This document shows, in pieces, positions 27,194-36,254 of a DNA stretch of 64,000 bases. The stretch's first letter is position 1; every line of letters begins with the position of its first letter. A program made the position numbers and the translations under genes. Where the stretch lies: positions 1 through 64,000 of the forward strand of contig JAIXZO010000018.1 in NCBI GenBank assembly GCA_027489535.1, in the 5' to 3' direction. The DNA is from Hyphomicrobiales bacterium (lineage in GTDB: Bacteria; Pseudomonadota; Alphaproteobacteria; Rhizobiales; Beijerinckiaceae). The notes beneath the pieces are model-generated. The model worked only from the letters and a program-made list of their open reading frames with translations. It made no database searches and had not been told where the DNA came from.

Positions 27194-27430
27194 ATGCAGA
27201 CCTTCTTCGTCGAGATCAAGTGCAAGCTCGGCAAGACCTATGACGTCGCGAGCCGGTTGGCGGATGCGGAGATCGCGTCCGAGATCTACTCGATCGCCGG
27301 GAATTACGACATTCTCGCCAAGTTCCACGTCGAAGACGCCGTCGACATCGGCCATTTCGTCGGTGAAAAGGTGCAGGTGATCCCCGATATCGTGGACACG
27401 CACACCATCATCACCTTCAAGGCGTTCTGA
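27194..27430 (+). CDS. Stand-alone RAM (Lrp/AsnC ligand-binding) domain protein
   Basis: 78 residues consisting of only the RAM/AsnC C-terminal domain: a FFVEIKCKLGKTYDVA strand-helix, then SIAGNYDILAKFHVED and VIPDIVDTHTIITF. No DNA-binding domain is present. Full-length Lrp proteins use this domain to bind amino acids and to oligomerise. It is encoded 82 bases after the liv operon, suggesting it senses the transported amino acid or modifies an Lrp-type regulator by mixed assembly. Confidence 0.8.
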   Translation: MQTFFVEIKCKLGKTYDVASRLADAEIASEIYSIAGNYDILAKFHVEDAVDIGHFVGEKVQVIPDIVDTHTIITFKAF

Positions 27431-27536
27431 CGCCGCGGACGGCCTTCGGCACGTTCGCGATTTCTTCGTTCTTTTCGATCATGACATTTCGACCGCGCCC
27501 CTCGGGGCGCCCGGGTTTGTTTCGAGGACGTTTTTC

Positions 27537-28373
27537 ATGGGCGCCGAGCCCGTCTTCATTGCATCGGGCGACGAGCCCACCGGGCTTCGGCCGGTCGCCG
27601 CATTGGACGATCTGTCCGAGACGTTCCGCATCCGCCGTTCGATCGCCGATGCGGCCCTGTTTGAAATCCGCCGACGCTACAGGCGGACCGTGATCGGCCC
27701 GTTCGTCTCCACCTTGGCCAATGCCGTCATCATTTTGGCGTCGTCCGTCGTGTTCGCACGCGTGCTCGACATGCCGTTCGGCACCTATTTCGCTTATGTG
27801 GCGGTATCGTTCTTCGCTTGGTCGATCATCATCGTGCCGGTTCTCGAATCTTCCGACATCGCTGCGAAGCACGCCGCGATGCTGAAGGCCCGACGACGGC
27901 CGCTGAGCGAATTGCCCGCGCGGGCGGTGGCCGTCGCCGCCGTCGTCGGTCTGCATGACGTCTGCGTCCCCGTGATCGCGGTCCTTGCATCCGGCGGCGG
28001 CTTCACGGCGGCCACGTTGACGCTGCCGTTTTTCTTCGTCGCCGTCGGGGCGATGCTGTTTCCCGTCTGCCTGCTCGTGATGCTCGCGGGCGCGCGCTGG
28101 CCCGATCTGACGAAGGTGGCCGTCACCTGCGGCAGTTCGCTCGCCTTCTTCGTCACGCCGATCATGTGGCCGGTAGAGCGGCTCGGGGACATGGCGGCGT
28201 ATCAGTTGTTCAATCCCGCCCATGTCGCGATCGAACTCATCCGCGCGCCGCTGACGGGGCGATTGCCCGGGATCGCCGAGACGCTTGCGGCCGCCGCATG
28301 GTGTGCGCTGTTTTGGGCGGTCGCGCTGCACGTGCTCACGCGCGCCCGGTCGCGCGCCCTGATGTGGCTTTGA
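27537..28373 (+). CDS. ABC-2 type polysaccharide export permease
   Basis: 278 residues with about six hydrophobic segments, in the style of KpsM/Wzm/RfbA. FEIRRRYRRTVIGPF is the N-terminal amphipathic element, and FFVTPIMWPVERL is a typical ABC-2 block before the last helices. It probably pairs with the ATPase that follows two bases later. It would move a lipid-linked glycan across the inner membrane, separate from the Wzx/Wzy route later in the window. Confidence 0.82.
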   Translation: MGAEPVFIASGDEPTGLRPVAALDDLSETFRIRRSIADAALFEIRRRYRRTVIGPFVSTLANAVIILASSVVFARVLDMPFGTYFAYVAVSFFAWSIIIVPVLESSDIAAKHAAMLKARRRPLSELPARAVAVAAVVGLHDVCVPVIAVLASGGGFTAATLTLPFFFVAVGAMLFPVCLLVMLAGARWPDLTKVAVTCGSSLAFFVTPIMWPVERLGDMAAYQLFNPAHVAIELIRAPLTGRLPGIAETLAAAAWCALFWAVALHVLTRARSRALMWL

Positions 28374-28375
28374 CC

Positions 28376-29104
28376 ATGCCGCGTATCTCGCTCGCCCTCG
28401 GACTCGATATTCCGCTGATGCAGTCGACCCGCGCGGACGGCGGCGACGACGCACGCATCGGTCGTGACCGTTCGGGACGCGCCGTTCTGCATGCGCTGCG
28501 CGACGTCGAACTGACGCTCGAACCCGGAGACCGCACCGCACTGCTCGGCACCAACGGCGCGGGCAAGACGACGCTGCTGCGCGTGATGGCGGGCATCTAT
28601 CGTCCGAGCGTCGGAACGTTGCGCACGGAGGGCGTGGTCGCTTCGATGATCGACCCCATGCTGGGGCTTTCGCCGGAACTGTTCGGGCGCGAAAACGTGC
28701 GGCTTTATCTGCGCTCCTACGGCTTTTCGGGCGCGGACCTCGCATGCGCGGAGGCCGACGTGGTCGAAACCGCCGATATCGGGCCGTTCCTCGACATGCC
28801 GGTGTCAGGCTACTCGGCGGGCATGGTCATCCGGCTCGGCTTCGCGCTGGGAACGGCGGTGAAGCCGGACATCCTGCTGCTCGACGAGTGGCTGTTCACA
28901 GCCGACGCGGCATTTCTCGACAAGGCCTTGGCGAGGCTCGACCGCGTCTTGGGAAAAACCGGCATCCTCGTGCTCTCGACGCACCAGACGGAGCTGGCGC
29001 GCAGCATCTGCAACCGCGAAATTCGCCTCGAAGCGGGCAGAGTGATCGCGGACGGGCCGATCGAAAGCGCGGCGCGCAAACGGTCCGGCACGGGTCAGGC
29101 ATGA
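28376..29104 (+). CDS. ABC polysaccharide export ATPase
   Basis: 242 residues. Walker A is GTNGAGKTTLLRV, the signature VSGYSAGMVIRLGFALG, and Walker B ILLLDEWL, all typical for KpsT/Wzt-type proteins. It is short and lacks the C-terminal carbohydrate-binding domain of the Wzt type, so glycan length or capping control by this protein is unlikely. The ATG at 28376 lies two bases after the permease stop. Confidence 0.85.
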   Translation: MPRISLALGLDIPLMQSTRADGGDDARIGRDRSGRAVLHALRDVELTLEPGDRTALLGTNGAGKTTLLRVMAGIYRPSVGTLRTEGVVASMIDPMLGLSPELFGRENVRLYLRSYGFSGADLACAEADVVETADIGPFLDMPVSGYSAGMVIRLGFALGTAVKPDILLLDEWLFTADAAFLDKALARLDRVLGKTGILVLSTHQTELARSICNREIRLEAGRVIADGPIESAARKRSGTGQA

Positions 29105-29133
29105 AAAAGGCCCGGACGCGAACGTCCGGGCCT
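29104..29133 (-). terminator. Hairpin between the ABC ATPase and DEAD-box genes
   Basis: AGGCCCGGACG and CGTCCGGGCCT pair around CGAA. An A-run precedes it on the plus strand, giving a T-run on the minus strand, so it should mainly stop the DEAD-box transcript. The stem could also work for the plus-strand ABC genes, whose stop lies inside the A-run. Confidence 0.8.
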
Positions 29134-29156
29134 CGATTCATTCAAACGCGATGAAG

Positions 29157-30539
29157 TCAGCGCGTCGGGCGACCGTCGCGACGCGGCTCGGAGCGCGGGC
29201 GGTCGTTCGAGAACGGACGATCACCGCGCGGAGCGGCCGAGCGCTGGTCCGGACGGGCGCCGGCGGGACGAGCGTCGCCGCGGGCTTCCTGCGGGCGACC
29301 GCCGTCGCGACGCTGGCCGCCGGGAGCGCCCGCATTGCGGCCGCGGAATTCAGGACGACGCGGCGGACGGGTGCGGTCGTCGCGATCCGTCGTGACCATG
29401 CCTTCGCCCGCGCCGAGCGGGTTTTCCATGACGGGAACCTTGAGGCGGGTGGTGCGCTCGATGTCGCGCAGGAAGCTGCGCTCGTCGCCCGCACAGAACG
29501 AGATGGCGATGCCCTCGGCGCCGGCGCGCGCGGTGCGGCCGATGCGGTGGACATAGCTCTCGGGCACGTTCGGGAGATCGAAGTTGATGACGTGCGTCAC
29601 GCCGTCGACGTCGATGCCGCGGGCCGCGATGTCGGTGGCGATGAGGAGACGCGACCGGCCGGCCTTGAAGTCGGCGAGAGCGCGTTCACGCTGCGCCTGG
29701 CTCTTGTTGCCGTGGATCGCGGCGGCCGGGTGGCCGGCATCCTCGAGGCGCATCGCGATCTTGTTCGCGCCGTGCTTGGTGCGGGAGAACACGAGCGCGC
29801 GAGCGATCGACTTGTCTTCGAGCAGCTTGTGAAGCAGCGCCTGCTTCTTGGGGCCGTCGACGAACACGACATGCTGCGTGATGCGCTCGGCGGTGGTGGC
29901 GACCGGAGCGACCGAGACCTTGGCCGGATCGTCGAGCAGCGTGTCGGCGAGGGTGCCGATCTCGCGGGCCATCGTGGCCGAGAAGAACAACGTCTGGCGC
30001 TCCTTCGGCAACATCGCGACGAGGCGACGGATGTCGTGGATGAAGCCCATGTCGAGCATCTGGTCGGCTTCGTCGAGCACGAACACTTCGATCTCGTCGA
30101 GGCGCACGGCGCGATTGCGGATGAGGTCGAGCAAACGGCCGGGCGTGGCGACGAGCACGTCGACGCCGTGCACGAGATCGCGGATCTGGTTGCCCATCGA
30201 CATGCCGCCGAAGACGACGCGGGTCGAGAGCTTCATGAAGCGGCCGTAGGTGCGGAAGCTCTCGGAAATCTGGCCGGCGAGTTCACGCGTCGGCGACAGC
30301 ACGAGGGCGCGGCAGCCGCGCTTCGGCGTCTCACGATGTTCGGTGGCGAGGCGGTGCAGGATCGGCAGCGCGAAGGCGGCGGTCTTGCCGGTGCCCGTCT
30401 GGGCGATGCCGATGAGATCGCGGCCGGCCATCACGTAGGGAATCGCCTGCAACTGAATGGGGGTCGGAGTGGTATAGCCCTCGGCGGCAAGCGCCTTGAG
30501 GAGGGGTTCGGCAAGGCCGAGAGAGTTGAAATCGGTCAA
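29157..30539 (-). CDS. DEAD-box RNA helicase, RhlE-like
   Basis: 460 residues. Motifs in order: the Q motif in TPIQLQAIP, AQTGTGKTA (I), PTRELA (Ia), VLDEADQML (II), FSATM (III), and HRIGRTAR (VI). The C-terminal 80 residues are rich in Arg, Gly and Pro, a typical RNA-binding tail. It unwinds structured RNA, for instance in ribosome assembly or RNA decay. A hairpin with a T-run in its leader (30681-30697) hints at transcription control. Confidence 0.93.
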   Translation of the reverse strand: MTDFNSLGLAEPLLKALAAEGYTTPTPIQLQAIPYVMAGRDLIGIAQTGTGKTAAFALPILHRLATEHRETPKRGCRALVLSPTRELAGQISESFRTYGRFMKLSTRVVFGGMSMGNQIRDLVHGVDVLVATPGRLLDLIRNRAVRLDEIEVFVLDEADQMLDMGFIHDIRRLVAMLPKERQTLFFSATMAREIGTLADTLLDDPAKVSVAPVATTAERITQHVVFVDGPKKQALLHKLLEDKSIARALVFSRTKHGANKIAMRLEDAGHPAAAIHGNKSQAQRERALADFKAGRSRLLIATDIAARGIDVDGVTHVINFDLPNVPESYVHRIGRTARAGAEGIAISFCAGDERSFLRDIERTTRLKVPVMENPLGAGEGMVTTDRDDRTRPPRRPEFRGRNAGAPGGQRRDGGRPQEARGDARPAGARPDQRSAAPRGDRPFSNDRPRSEPRRDGRPTR

Positions 30540-30949
30540 GTTCGTTCTTTCAACGGGTGAACGTCGCCTGCGAGCTCATGCCCGCAGGTGTTCGACAAGT
30601 CGGACAAGCCCTTCCTCGCGGTCGGTGCCGCTCGGCAGGAGGACTCCCCGCGTGATCCGGGATGTCTTTTGAAAAAGTCTGGGACACTTATTGTCCCGGC
30701 TCCGGCAGGACGGAACCTCTTGGAGGTCCGTTCACGCTGGCCCTGAATGCCGGAAGCCGACGCTGTGTGTGTTGTATGACCGTTGTGCGGTGCAATGTCA
30801 AATTGCAGTAACCGGCCGGCTCGCCATGCCGGACGCGCAATGCACGGCGACGCGTGATGGCGACTCCACACTTTCGTTGATCTTCGCCTTCGCTCAAAAT
30901 ACCTCCGGTCGGACCGATTCGCAGGTTCCGATCCCGATGCGAGGCCGAG
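30540..30949. other. Intergenic region between divergent helicase and small HTH genes
   Basis: 410 bases. It holds the leader hairpin at 30681-30697; read on the minus strand, this is followed after AGAC by TTTTT, like an attenuator about 140 bases before the helicase ATG. Nothing else convincing was seen. The frames crossing it are composition artefacts. Confidence 0.5.
30681..30697 (-). terminator. Possible attenuator hairpin in the helicase leader
   Basis: GGGACA / TGTCCC stem with a five-base loop, followed on the minus strand by AGACTTTTT. It is about 140 bases upstream of the helicase start, so it would act within the 5' leader if transcription begins further up. Confidence 0.35.
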
Positions 30950-31168
30950 ATGGATCTTCCCGTTCAGACGCAGCTCAAGGTTCTTCTGATGAAGACTTTG
31001 AGAGACGAACGCATGACCCGCGCCGAACTCGCACGGCGCCTCGATTGGCATCGCGAACAGGTCGACCGGCTGTTCCGGCTCAACCACGCCTCGCGCCTCG
31101 ATCAGATCGAAGCGGCCTTCAAGGTGTTGGGCCGCAGGATCAGCGTGGAACTGCACGCGACCGGCTGA
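30950..31168 (+). CDS. Small HTH protein, HicB C-terminal-like
   Basis: 72 residues. It contains a helix-turn-helix of the type found at the end of HicB antitoxins: MTRAELARRLDWHREQVDRL and RLDQIEAAFKVLGRRISVEL. The N-terminal HicB RNase-H-like domain and a HicA toxin gene are missing. It may be a remnant of a toxin-antitoxin pair or an independent small regulator. It is convergent with the mog gene, only three bases apart. Confidence 0.6.
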   Translation: MDLPVQTQLKVLLMKTLRDERMTRAELARRLDWHREQVDRLFRLNHASRLDQIEAAFKVLGRRISVELHATG

Positions 31169-31171
31169 GGC

Positions 31172-31720
31172 TCAGCTCTTCGGGCGAAAGGCCTTGCAGA
31201 CGGCCGGATCGGTTTCGAGATACGCCCCGCCGATCAGGTCGATGCAATAAGGGACCGCCGGGAACACCGCATCGAGGCAGGTGCGGATGGCGGACGGCTT
31301 CCCCGGCAAATTGACGATCAGGCTCGTGCCGCGCAACCCGGCTTCCTGCCGGGACAGGATCGCGGTGGGCACTTCGCGCAGGCTCGCGGTGCGCATCAAT
31401 TCGCCGAAGCCGGGCATCATGCGTGCGCAGACCGCTTCGGTCGCCTCCGGAGTGACGTCACGCGGGGCCGGGCCGGTGCCGCCGGTGGTGAGGATCAACG
31501 AGCAGCCCTCGTCGTCCGCCAGTGCGATCAAGGCCGCCTCGATCTCGGCCCGCTCGTCGGGCACGACGCGGCCGACCGCCCGCCACGGCGTGGCGAGAAT
31601 GTCGGACAAGGCGGCGACGATGCCCGGGCCGCCTTTATCCTCATATTCGCCCCGGCTCGCCCGGTCGGATACGGTGAGCACGCCGATGGGAACGGCCGAA
31701 AGATCGTCGACGGGTCGCAT
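31172..31720 (-). CDS. mog: Molybdopterin adenylyltransferase
   Basis: 182 residues, MogA/MoaB family. It has IGVLTVSDRASRGEYEDKGGP at the N terminus (substrate loop), ILTTGGTGPAPRDVTPEA as the molybdopterin-binding signature, and NLPGKPSAI near the C terminus. It activates molybdopterin with AMP before molybdenum insertion. It lies downstream of the RND pump gene on the same strand, with no obvious functional link. Confidence 0.88.
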   Translation of the reverse strand: MRPVDDLSAVPIGVLTVSDRASRGEYEDKGGPGIVAALSDILATPWRAVGRVVPDERAEIEAALIALADDEGCSLILTTGGTGPAPRDVTPEATEAVCARMMPGFGELMRTASLREVPTAILSRQEAGLRGTSLIVNLPGKPSAIRTCLDAVFPAVPYCIDLIGGAYLETDPAVCKAFRPKS

Positions 31721-31729
31721 AGTCGGCCC

Positions 31730-34700
31730 TCAGCTCGCGGGAGTTTCCGCAGGTTTCGGTTGTACGGGGCGACCCGAGAGGCGGCGCGCGAAGTCGCCGA
31801 GATTTTGGGCCACCACATAGAACACCGGCGTGAAGACGAGGCCGAAGAAGGTGACGCCGATCATGCCCGCGAACACCGCCGTGCCGAGCGCCTGACGCAT
31901 TTCCGCGCCGGCGCCCTTGGCGATGACGAGCGGCACGACGCCGAGGATGAAGGCCAGCGACGTCATGATGATGGGGCGAAGCCGCAGCCGCGCCGCCTCG
32001 ACCGCCGCCGCGCGGCGCTCCATGCCCTCGTCTTCGAGCTGCTTCGCGAATTCCACGATCAGGATCGCGTTTTTCGCGGCCAAGCCGATGAGCACCACGA
32101 AGCCGATCTCGGTGAGGATGTTCACGTCCTGCCCGCGCATCAGCACGCCGATGATGGCGGCGAGCAGACACATCGGCACGATGAGGATGACCGCGAGCGG
32201 CAGCGTGAGGCTCTCATATTGTGCCGCGAGCACGAGGAAGACGAACACGACCGCCAGCGCGAAGACGAACAGGCCCGTGTCGCCCACGATCTTCTGCTGG
32301 TAGGCGATGCCGGTCCACTCGTAGCCCATGCCCGGCGGGAGCACTTCGGCGGCGAGCTTTTCGAGATCCGCCATCGTGCGGCCCGCGGAGAAGCCCGGCG
32401 TAGTGTTCGCGTCGAGTTCGGCCGAGGGGTAGAGGTTGTAGCGCGGCACGCGCGAGGAGCCGGCCGTCTCCTGCACCGTCGCGAAGGCCGCGAAAGGCAC
32501 GGTGTCGCCGCTCGCATTGCGCACGCGCAGCTTCAGGATGTCCTGCGGATCGTTGCGGAACGGCTCGTCCGCCTGCGCGGTCACGCGGAAGGTTTTGCCG
32601 ATGAAGTTGAAGTCGTTGACATAGGCCGAGCCGAGCGAAACCGAGAGCGTGTTGAAGGCCTCGGCGAGATTGATGCCGAGCATCTGCGCCTTCACGCGGT
32701 CGATGTCGAGGTAGAAGGCCGGCGTCCGCGTTTCGAAGGTCGCGAAGGGCCGCTGCACGCTCGGCAACTGCGCGGCGCGCTGCTGCATGAGGGCGAGCGA
32801 CTCGACGATGGCCGCGCTGCCGAGGCCGCCGCGGTCCTGCAGCATCATGCGCACGCCGCCCGCATTGCCGATGCCCTGCACCGGCGGCGGGGCGAGCGGG
32901 ATGATGAAGGCCTCCTGAATGCTCGCCATCCGCTGGAACAGGGAGCCGAGGATCCGCTGCTGCGTCAGGCCGCGATCCGCCAAGGTCTTGATGTCGTCGG
33001 TGGCCGCGAAGATGGCGGCCTGGTTGGGAGCGTTGGTGAAGGTCGCACCCGAGAAGCCGACGATGCCGACGCCGTTGCGGAAGCCGGGGGTCTCGAGAAT
33101 GATCCCCATCGCCTTCTGAACGACCGCGTCCGTCCGGTCGAGCGACGAACCCGGGGGAAGCTGAATGGCGACGATGTAATAGCCGCGTTCCTGCTGCGGA
33201 ATGAAGCCGCGCGGGGCCGAGGCGAACTGGTTGCCCGTCAAAGCGATCAGGCCCGCATAGACCACGAGCACCAACAGGGCGAAGCGGACGAGACGTCGCG
33301 AGAGCCAGGCATAGCCCGACGTGAACCCGTCGAAGCTGCGGTTGAACATGCGGAAGAAGCCGTGCACGCCGCGCATCAGCAAGCCTTCGCGCACCTCGCC
33401 ATGCGTATGCGGCTTGAGCAGCATGGCGCAGAGCGCCGGCGACAGCGTGAGCGAGTTGAAGGCCGAGATGACCGTGGCGGCCGCGATGGTGAGCGCGAAC
33501 TGGCGGTAGAACTGGCCGGAAATGCCGCTGATGAAGGCGACCGGGATGAACACCGCCGACAGCGTCAGCGCGATGGCGACCAGCGCGCCGCCGACCTCGT
33601 CCATCGTGCGGTGCGTCGCCTCCTGCGGGTTCATGCCCTTGGCGAGGTTCCGCTCGACGTTCTCCACCACCACGATGGCGTCGTCGACGACGATGCCGAT
33701 GGCGAGCACGAGGCCGAACAGCGTGAGATTGTTGATCGAGAAGCCCACCGCCGCCATGACGGCGAAGGTGCCGATGAGCGAGACCGGAATGGCGAGGACG
33801 GGAATGACCGCCGCGCGCCATGTCTGCAGGAACAGCACGATGACGAGCACGACGAGGATGACCGCCTCGAAGATGGTCTTCACCACCTCGTCGACGGATT
33901 CCTGAATGGTGCGCGTGGGGTTGTAGACGATGTCGTAGGTGACGCCGGGCGGGAACGAGGCCTTGATGTCGCGCATCGCCGCCTGCACGGCGGCCTCGGT
34001 CTTGAGCGCGTTGGAACCCGGCTTCTGGAACACGCCCATGCCGACGGCTTCGTTGCGGCCGAGATAGGATTTGGTCGAGTAATCCTGCGCGGCCAGCTCG
34101 ACGCGGGCGACGTCCTTGAGGCGGATGGTGCGGCCCTGCTTGTCGGCGCGCACGATGATGCCGGCGAATTCGTCGGGTTCGACGAGACGGCCCTGCGTGC
34201 GGACGGTGACCTGGAACGCGCCGGGGCTCTGCATCGGAGTCTGGTTGATGACGCCGGCGGCAACCTGCACGTTCTGGCGCTGCAGCGCGCCGACCACTTC
34301 GGCGGGCGTCAGCGAAAGCGAGGCGAGCCGGTCCGGATCGAGCCAGATCCGCATTGAGTAGTCGCGGCTGCCGAACACGGTGATCGAGCCGACGCCGTCG
34401 ATGCGCAGCAGCCGGTCCTTGATCTCGATATTGGCGAAATTCGACAACCAAAGCTGGTCGCGCGTGGCGTCGGGCGAGAGCACGTTCACGACCATCATCA
34501 GGTCGGGCGAGTTCTTGCGCACGATGACGCCGAGGCGGCGCACCTCTTCCGGCAGGCGCGGCTCGGCGAGGCGGACGCGGTTCTGCACCTCCACCTGCGC
34601 CTGATCGAGATTGGTGCCGATGGCGAAGGTGACGGAGATCCCGACGCGGCCGTCGTCGGTGGAATTCGAGCCGATATAGAGCGCGCCGTCGACGCCGTTG

Positions 34701-34912
34701 AGCTCCTGCTCGATGGTGGCGGCGACGGTGGCGGCGACGACTTCGGCGCTGGCGCCGGGATATTGCGCGCTGATCGAAATCGTCGGCGGCGCGATCTCCG
34801 GATATTGCGCGATCGGCAGGCGCGAATAGGCGACGGCGCCGATGATGACGAGCGCGACCGACAACACCGACGCGAAGATCGGCCTGTCGACGAAGAAGTG
34901 GGCGAATTTCAT
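31730..34912 (-). CDS. RND-family multidrug efflux transporter, AcrB-like
   Basis: 1060 residues, the full HAE-1 family length. It starts MKFAHFFVDRPIFASVLS, followed by the two large periplasmic loops and 12 membrane spans. GIVVDDAIVVVENVER is the TM4 region with the proton-relay aspartates. It forms an inner-membrane trimer that pumps drugs or lipophilic compounds to an outer-membrane channel. The start at 34912 is 10 bases after the adaptor gene stop; upstream codons to 35011 are shadow sequence. No outer-membrane TolC-type gene is adjacent. Confidence 0.94.
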   Translation of the reverse strand: MKFAHFFVDRPIFASVLSVALVIIGAVAYSRLPIAQYPEIAPPTISISAQYPGASAEVVAATVAATIEQELNGVDGALYIGSNSTDDGRVGISVTFAIGTNLDQAQVEVQNRVRLAEPRLPEEVRRLGVIVRKNSPDLMMVVNVLSPDATRDQLWLSNFANIEIKDRLLRIDGVGSITVFGSRDYSMRIWLDPDRLASLSLTPAEVVGALQRQNVQVAAGVINQTPMQSPGAFQVTVRTQGRLVEPDEFAGIIVRADKQGRTIRLKDVARVELAAQDYSTKSYLGRNEAVGMGVFQKPGSNALKTEAAVQAAMRDIKASFPPGVTYDIVYNPTRTIQESVDEVVKTIFEAVILVVLVIVLFLQTWRAAVIPVLAIPVSLIGTFAVMAAVGFSINNLTLFGLVLAIGIVVDDAIVVVENVERNLAKGMNPQEATHRTMDEVGGALVAIALTLSAVFIPVAFISGISGQFYRQFALTIAAATVISAFNSLTLSPALCAMLLKPHTHGEVREGLLMRGVHGFFRMFNRSFDGFTSGYAWLSRRLVRFALLVLVVYAGLIALTGNQFASAPRGFIPQQERGYYIVAIQLPPGSSLDRTDAVVQKAMGIILETPGFRNGVGIVGFSGATFTNAPNQAAIFAATDDIKTLADRGLTQQRILGSLFQRMASIQEAFIIPLAPPPVQGIGNAGGVRMMLQDRGGLGSAAIVESLALMQQRAAQLPSVQRPFATFETRTPAFYLDIDRVKAQMLGINLAEAFNTLSVSLGSAYVNDFNFIGKTFRVTAQADEPFRNDPQDILKLRVRNASGDTVPFAAFATVQETAGSSRVPRYNLYPSAELDANTTPGFSAGRTMADLEKLAAEVLPPGMGYEWTGIAYQQKIVGDTGLFVFALAVVFVFLVLAAQYESLTLPLAVILIVPMCLLAAIIGVLMRGQDVNILTEIGFVVLIGLAAKNAILIVEFAKQLEDEGMERRAAAVEAARLRLRPIIMTSLAFILGVVPLVIAKGAGAEMRQALGTAVFAGMIGVTFFGLVFTPVFYVVAQNLGDFARRLSGRPVQPKPAETPAS

Positions 34913-34922
34913 GATCCGCCCC

Positions 34923-36140
34923 TTACTTCTGCGCGGCGGCGGGAGCCGCCGCGGCACCTCCGGCCGGCGGAGCGCCCGCAGCAGGACCGCCGGGTGCGCC
35001 GCCGGGCGCACCTTGGCCCGGCTGCCCCGCCGGGCGCGGCGTGACCTTCGCGCCGGGACGGGCGCGCAGGAGGCCGTTGACGATCACCGTGTCCTCGGGG
35101 CCGACGCCGGAGCGGATGACGCGAAGGCCGTCATAGATGGGGCCGAGCTGGACCGGCCGCGGCACGACGGTGTCGTCGGCCGTCACGGTCATGAGCACCT
35201 TGCGGGACTGATCGGACATCACGGCCGCGTCGGGCACGAGCAGCGCCTCGTAGGGCGCGGAAGTATTCAGGCGGACCTTGCCGAACATGCCGGGCGTAAA
35301 CAGGCCGCGCGGGTTCTGGAAGGTCGCGCGGATGCGGATGGTACCGGACGACTGGTCGATGACGTTGTCGACGAAATCGATCGTGCCGCGCGCGTTGTAG
35401 TCCGCCTCTTCGAGCAACTTCATCTCGACCGGCATGCCGCGCTTGTCCCCGCCCGTCATGCGCATGAAGCGGAGATAGGAGCCCTCGTCCACGGTGAATT
35501 CGAAGAAGATCGGATCCATGGAAACGATGTTGGCGAGCAGCGTCGTGTTGCCGGCCGTTCCGCCGGTCACGAGATTGCCGACGGAGACGCGACGGTCGCC
35601 GATGCGGCCCGACACGGGCGAGCGGAGTTCGGTGAAATCGAGGTCGAGCTGGGAACGCCTGAGCGCGGCTTCCGCCGATTGAAGCTGCGCCTCCGCATCG
35701 CGCTTGGCCGCGACGCGCTGATCGTAAAGCTGGTCGGAGATGTTGCCGGTGCCCATCAGCTTTTCGGAGCGCTGAAGCTCCGCCGCGGCGTTCTCAAGCC
35801 GCGCCTTTGCGCGGTTGAGGTCCGCCTTGGTCTGCTCGAAGGCCGTCTGATAGGTGCGCCGGTCGACGGTGAAGAGCAATTGGCCCTTTTCGACCGTCTG
35901 ACCGTCGCGGAAGTGAATCTCGTCGAGATAGCCCGACACGCGCGCACGGATTTCGACGCTCTCGGCGGCGACGAAACGGCCCACATGCTCGTCGCGCTCG
36001 GTCACGGTCTTCTTGACCGGCTTGGCGACCGTCACCGTCGGCGGAGGCGGCGCGGGCGGCTGCTGCGCTTGCCGGTTCTCGCCGCAGGCGGCCAGAAGCA
36101 AGAAGGCAAAGGACGACAGGACGACGGCGGCGCTACGCAT
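34923..36140 (-). CDS. RND efflux periplasmic adaptor (MFP) lipoprotein
   Basis: 405 residues, AcrA/MexA-like. It has a signal peptide with lipobox LLLAAC, then a proline-rich linker, VEIRARVSGYLDEIHFRDGQ (lipoyl half), a coiled-coil hairpin with many Lys/Ala/Glu, FTELRSPVSGRIGDRRVSVGN (second lipoyl half), and a glycine/proline/alanine-rich tail. It bridges the pump and the outer-membrane channel. The start at 36140 gives the lipobox near residue 19; an in-frame start at 36209 is unlikely. Confidence 0.92.
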   Translation of the reverse strand: MRSAAVVLSSFAFLLLAACGENRQAQQPPAPPPPTVTVAKPVKKTVTERDEHVGRFVAAESVEIRARVSGYLDEIHFRDGQTVEKGQLLFTVDRRTYQTAFEQTKADLNRAKARLENAAAELQRSEKLMGTGNISDQLYDQRVAAKRDAEAQLQSAEAALRRSQLDLDFTELRSPVSGRIGDRRVSVGNLVTGGTAGNTTLLANIVSMDPIFFEFTVDEGSYLRFMRMTGGDKRGMPVEMKLLEEADYNARGTIDFVDNVIDQSSGTIRIRATFQNPRGLFTPGMFGKVRLNTSAPYEALLVPDAAVMSDQSRKVLMTVTADDTVVPRPVQLGPIYDGLRVIRSGVGPEDTVIVNGLLRARPGAKVTPRPAGQPGQGAPGGAPGGPAAGAPPAGGAAAAPAAAQK

Positions 36141-36254
36141 CGGGTGCTCGTTGATCTCGGATGATCCCGCGAACCTAGTGGTTTGCGGCCCTTCGGCCAA
36201 GTCCGTCATTGGGGCACGGCTGCGCGCCCTGCGTGTTGAACCGGTTCTGAAAAG

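Noticed and set aside
29101..29133. Short frame continuing MKKARTRTSG after the ABC ATPase
   Set aside because: It is the terminator hairpin itself read as codons; no gene is needed to explain it.
31760..34357. Very long open frame on the plus strand opposite the RND transporter gene
   Set aside because: Composition is dominated by Arg, His, Asp and Glu as expected for the mirror of a GC-rich gene; the AcrB-like protein on the minus strand explains the region.
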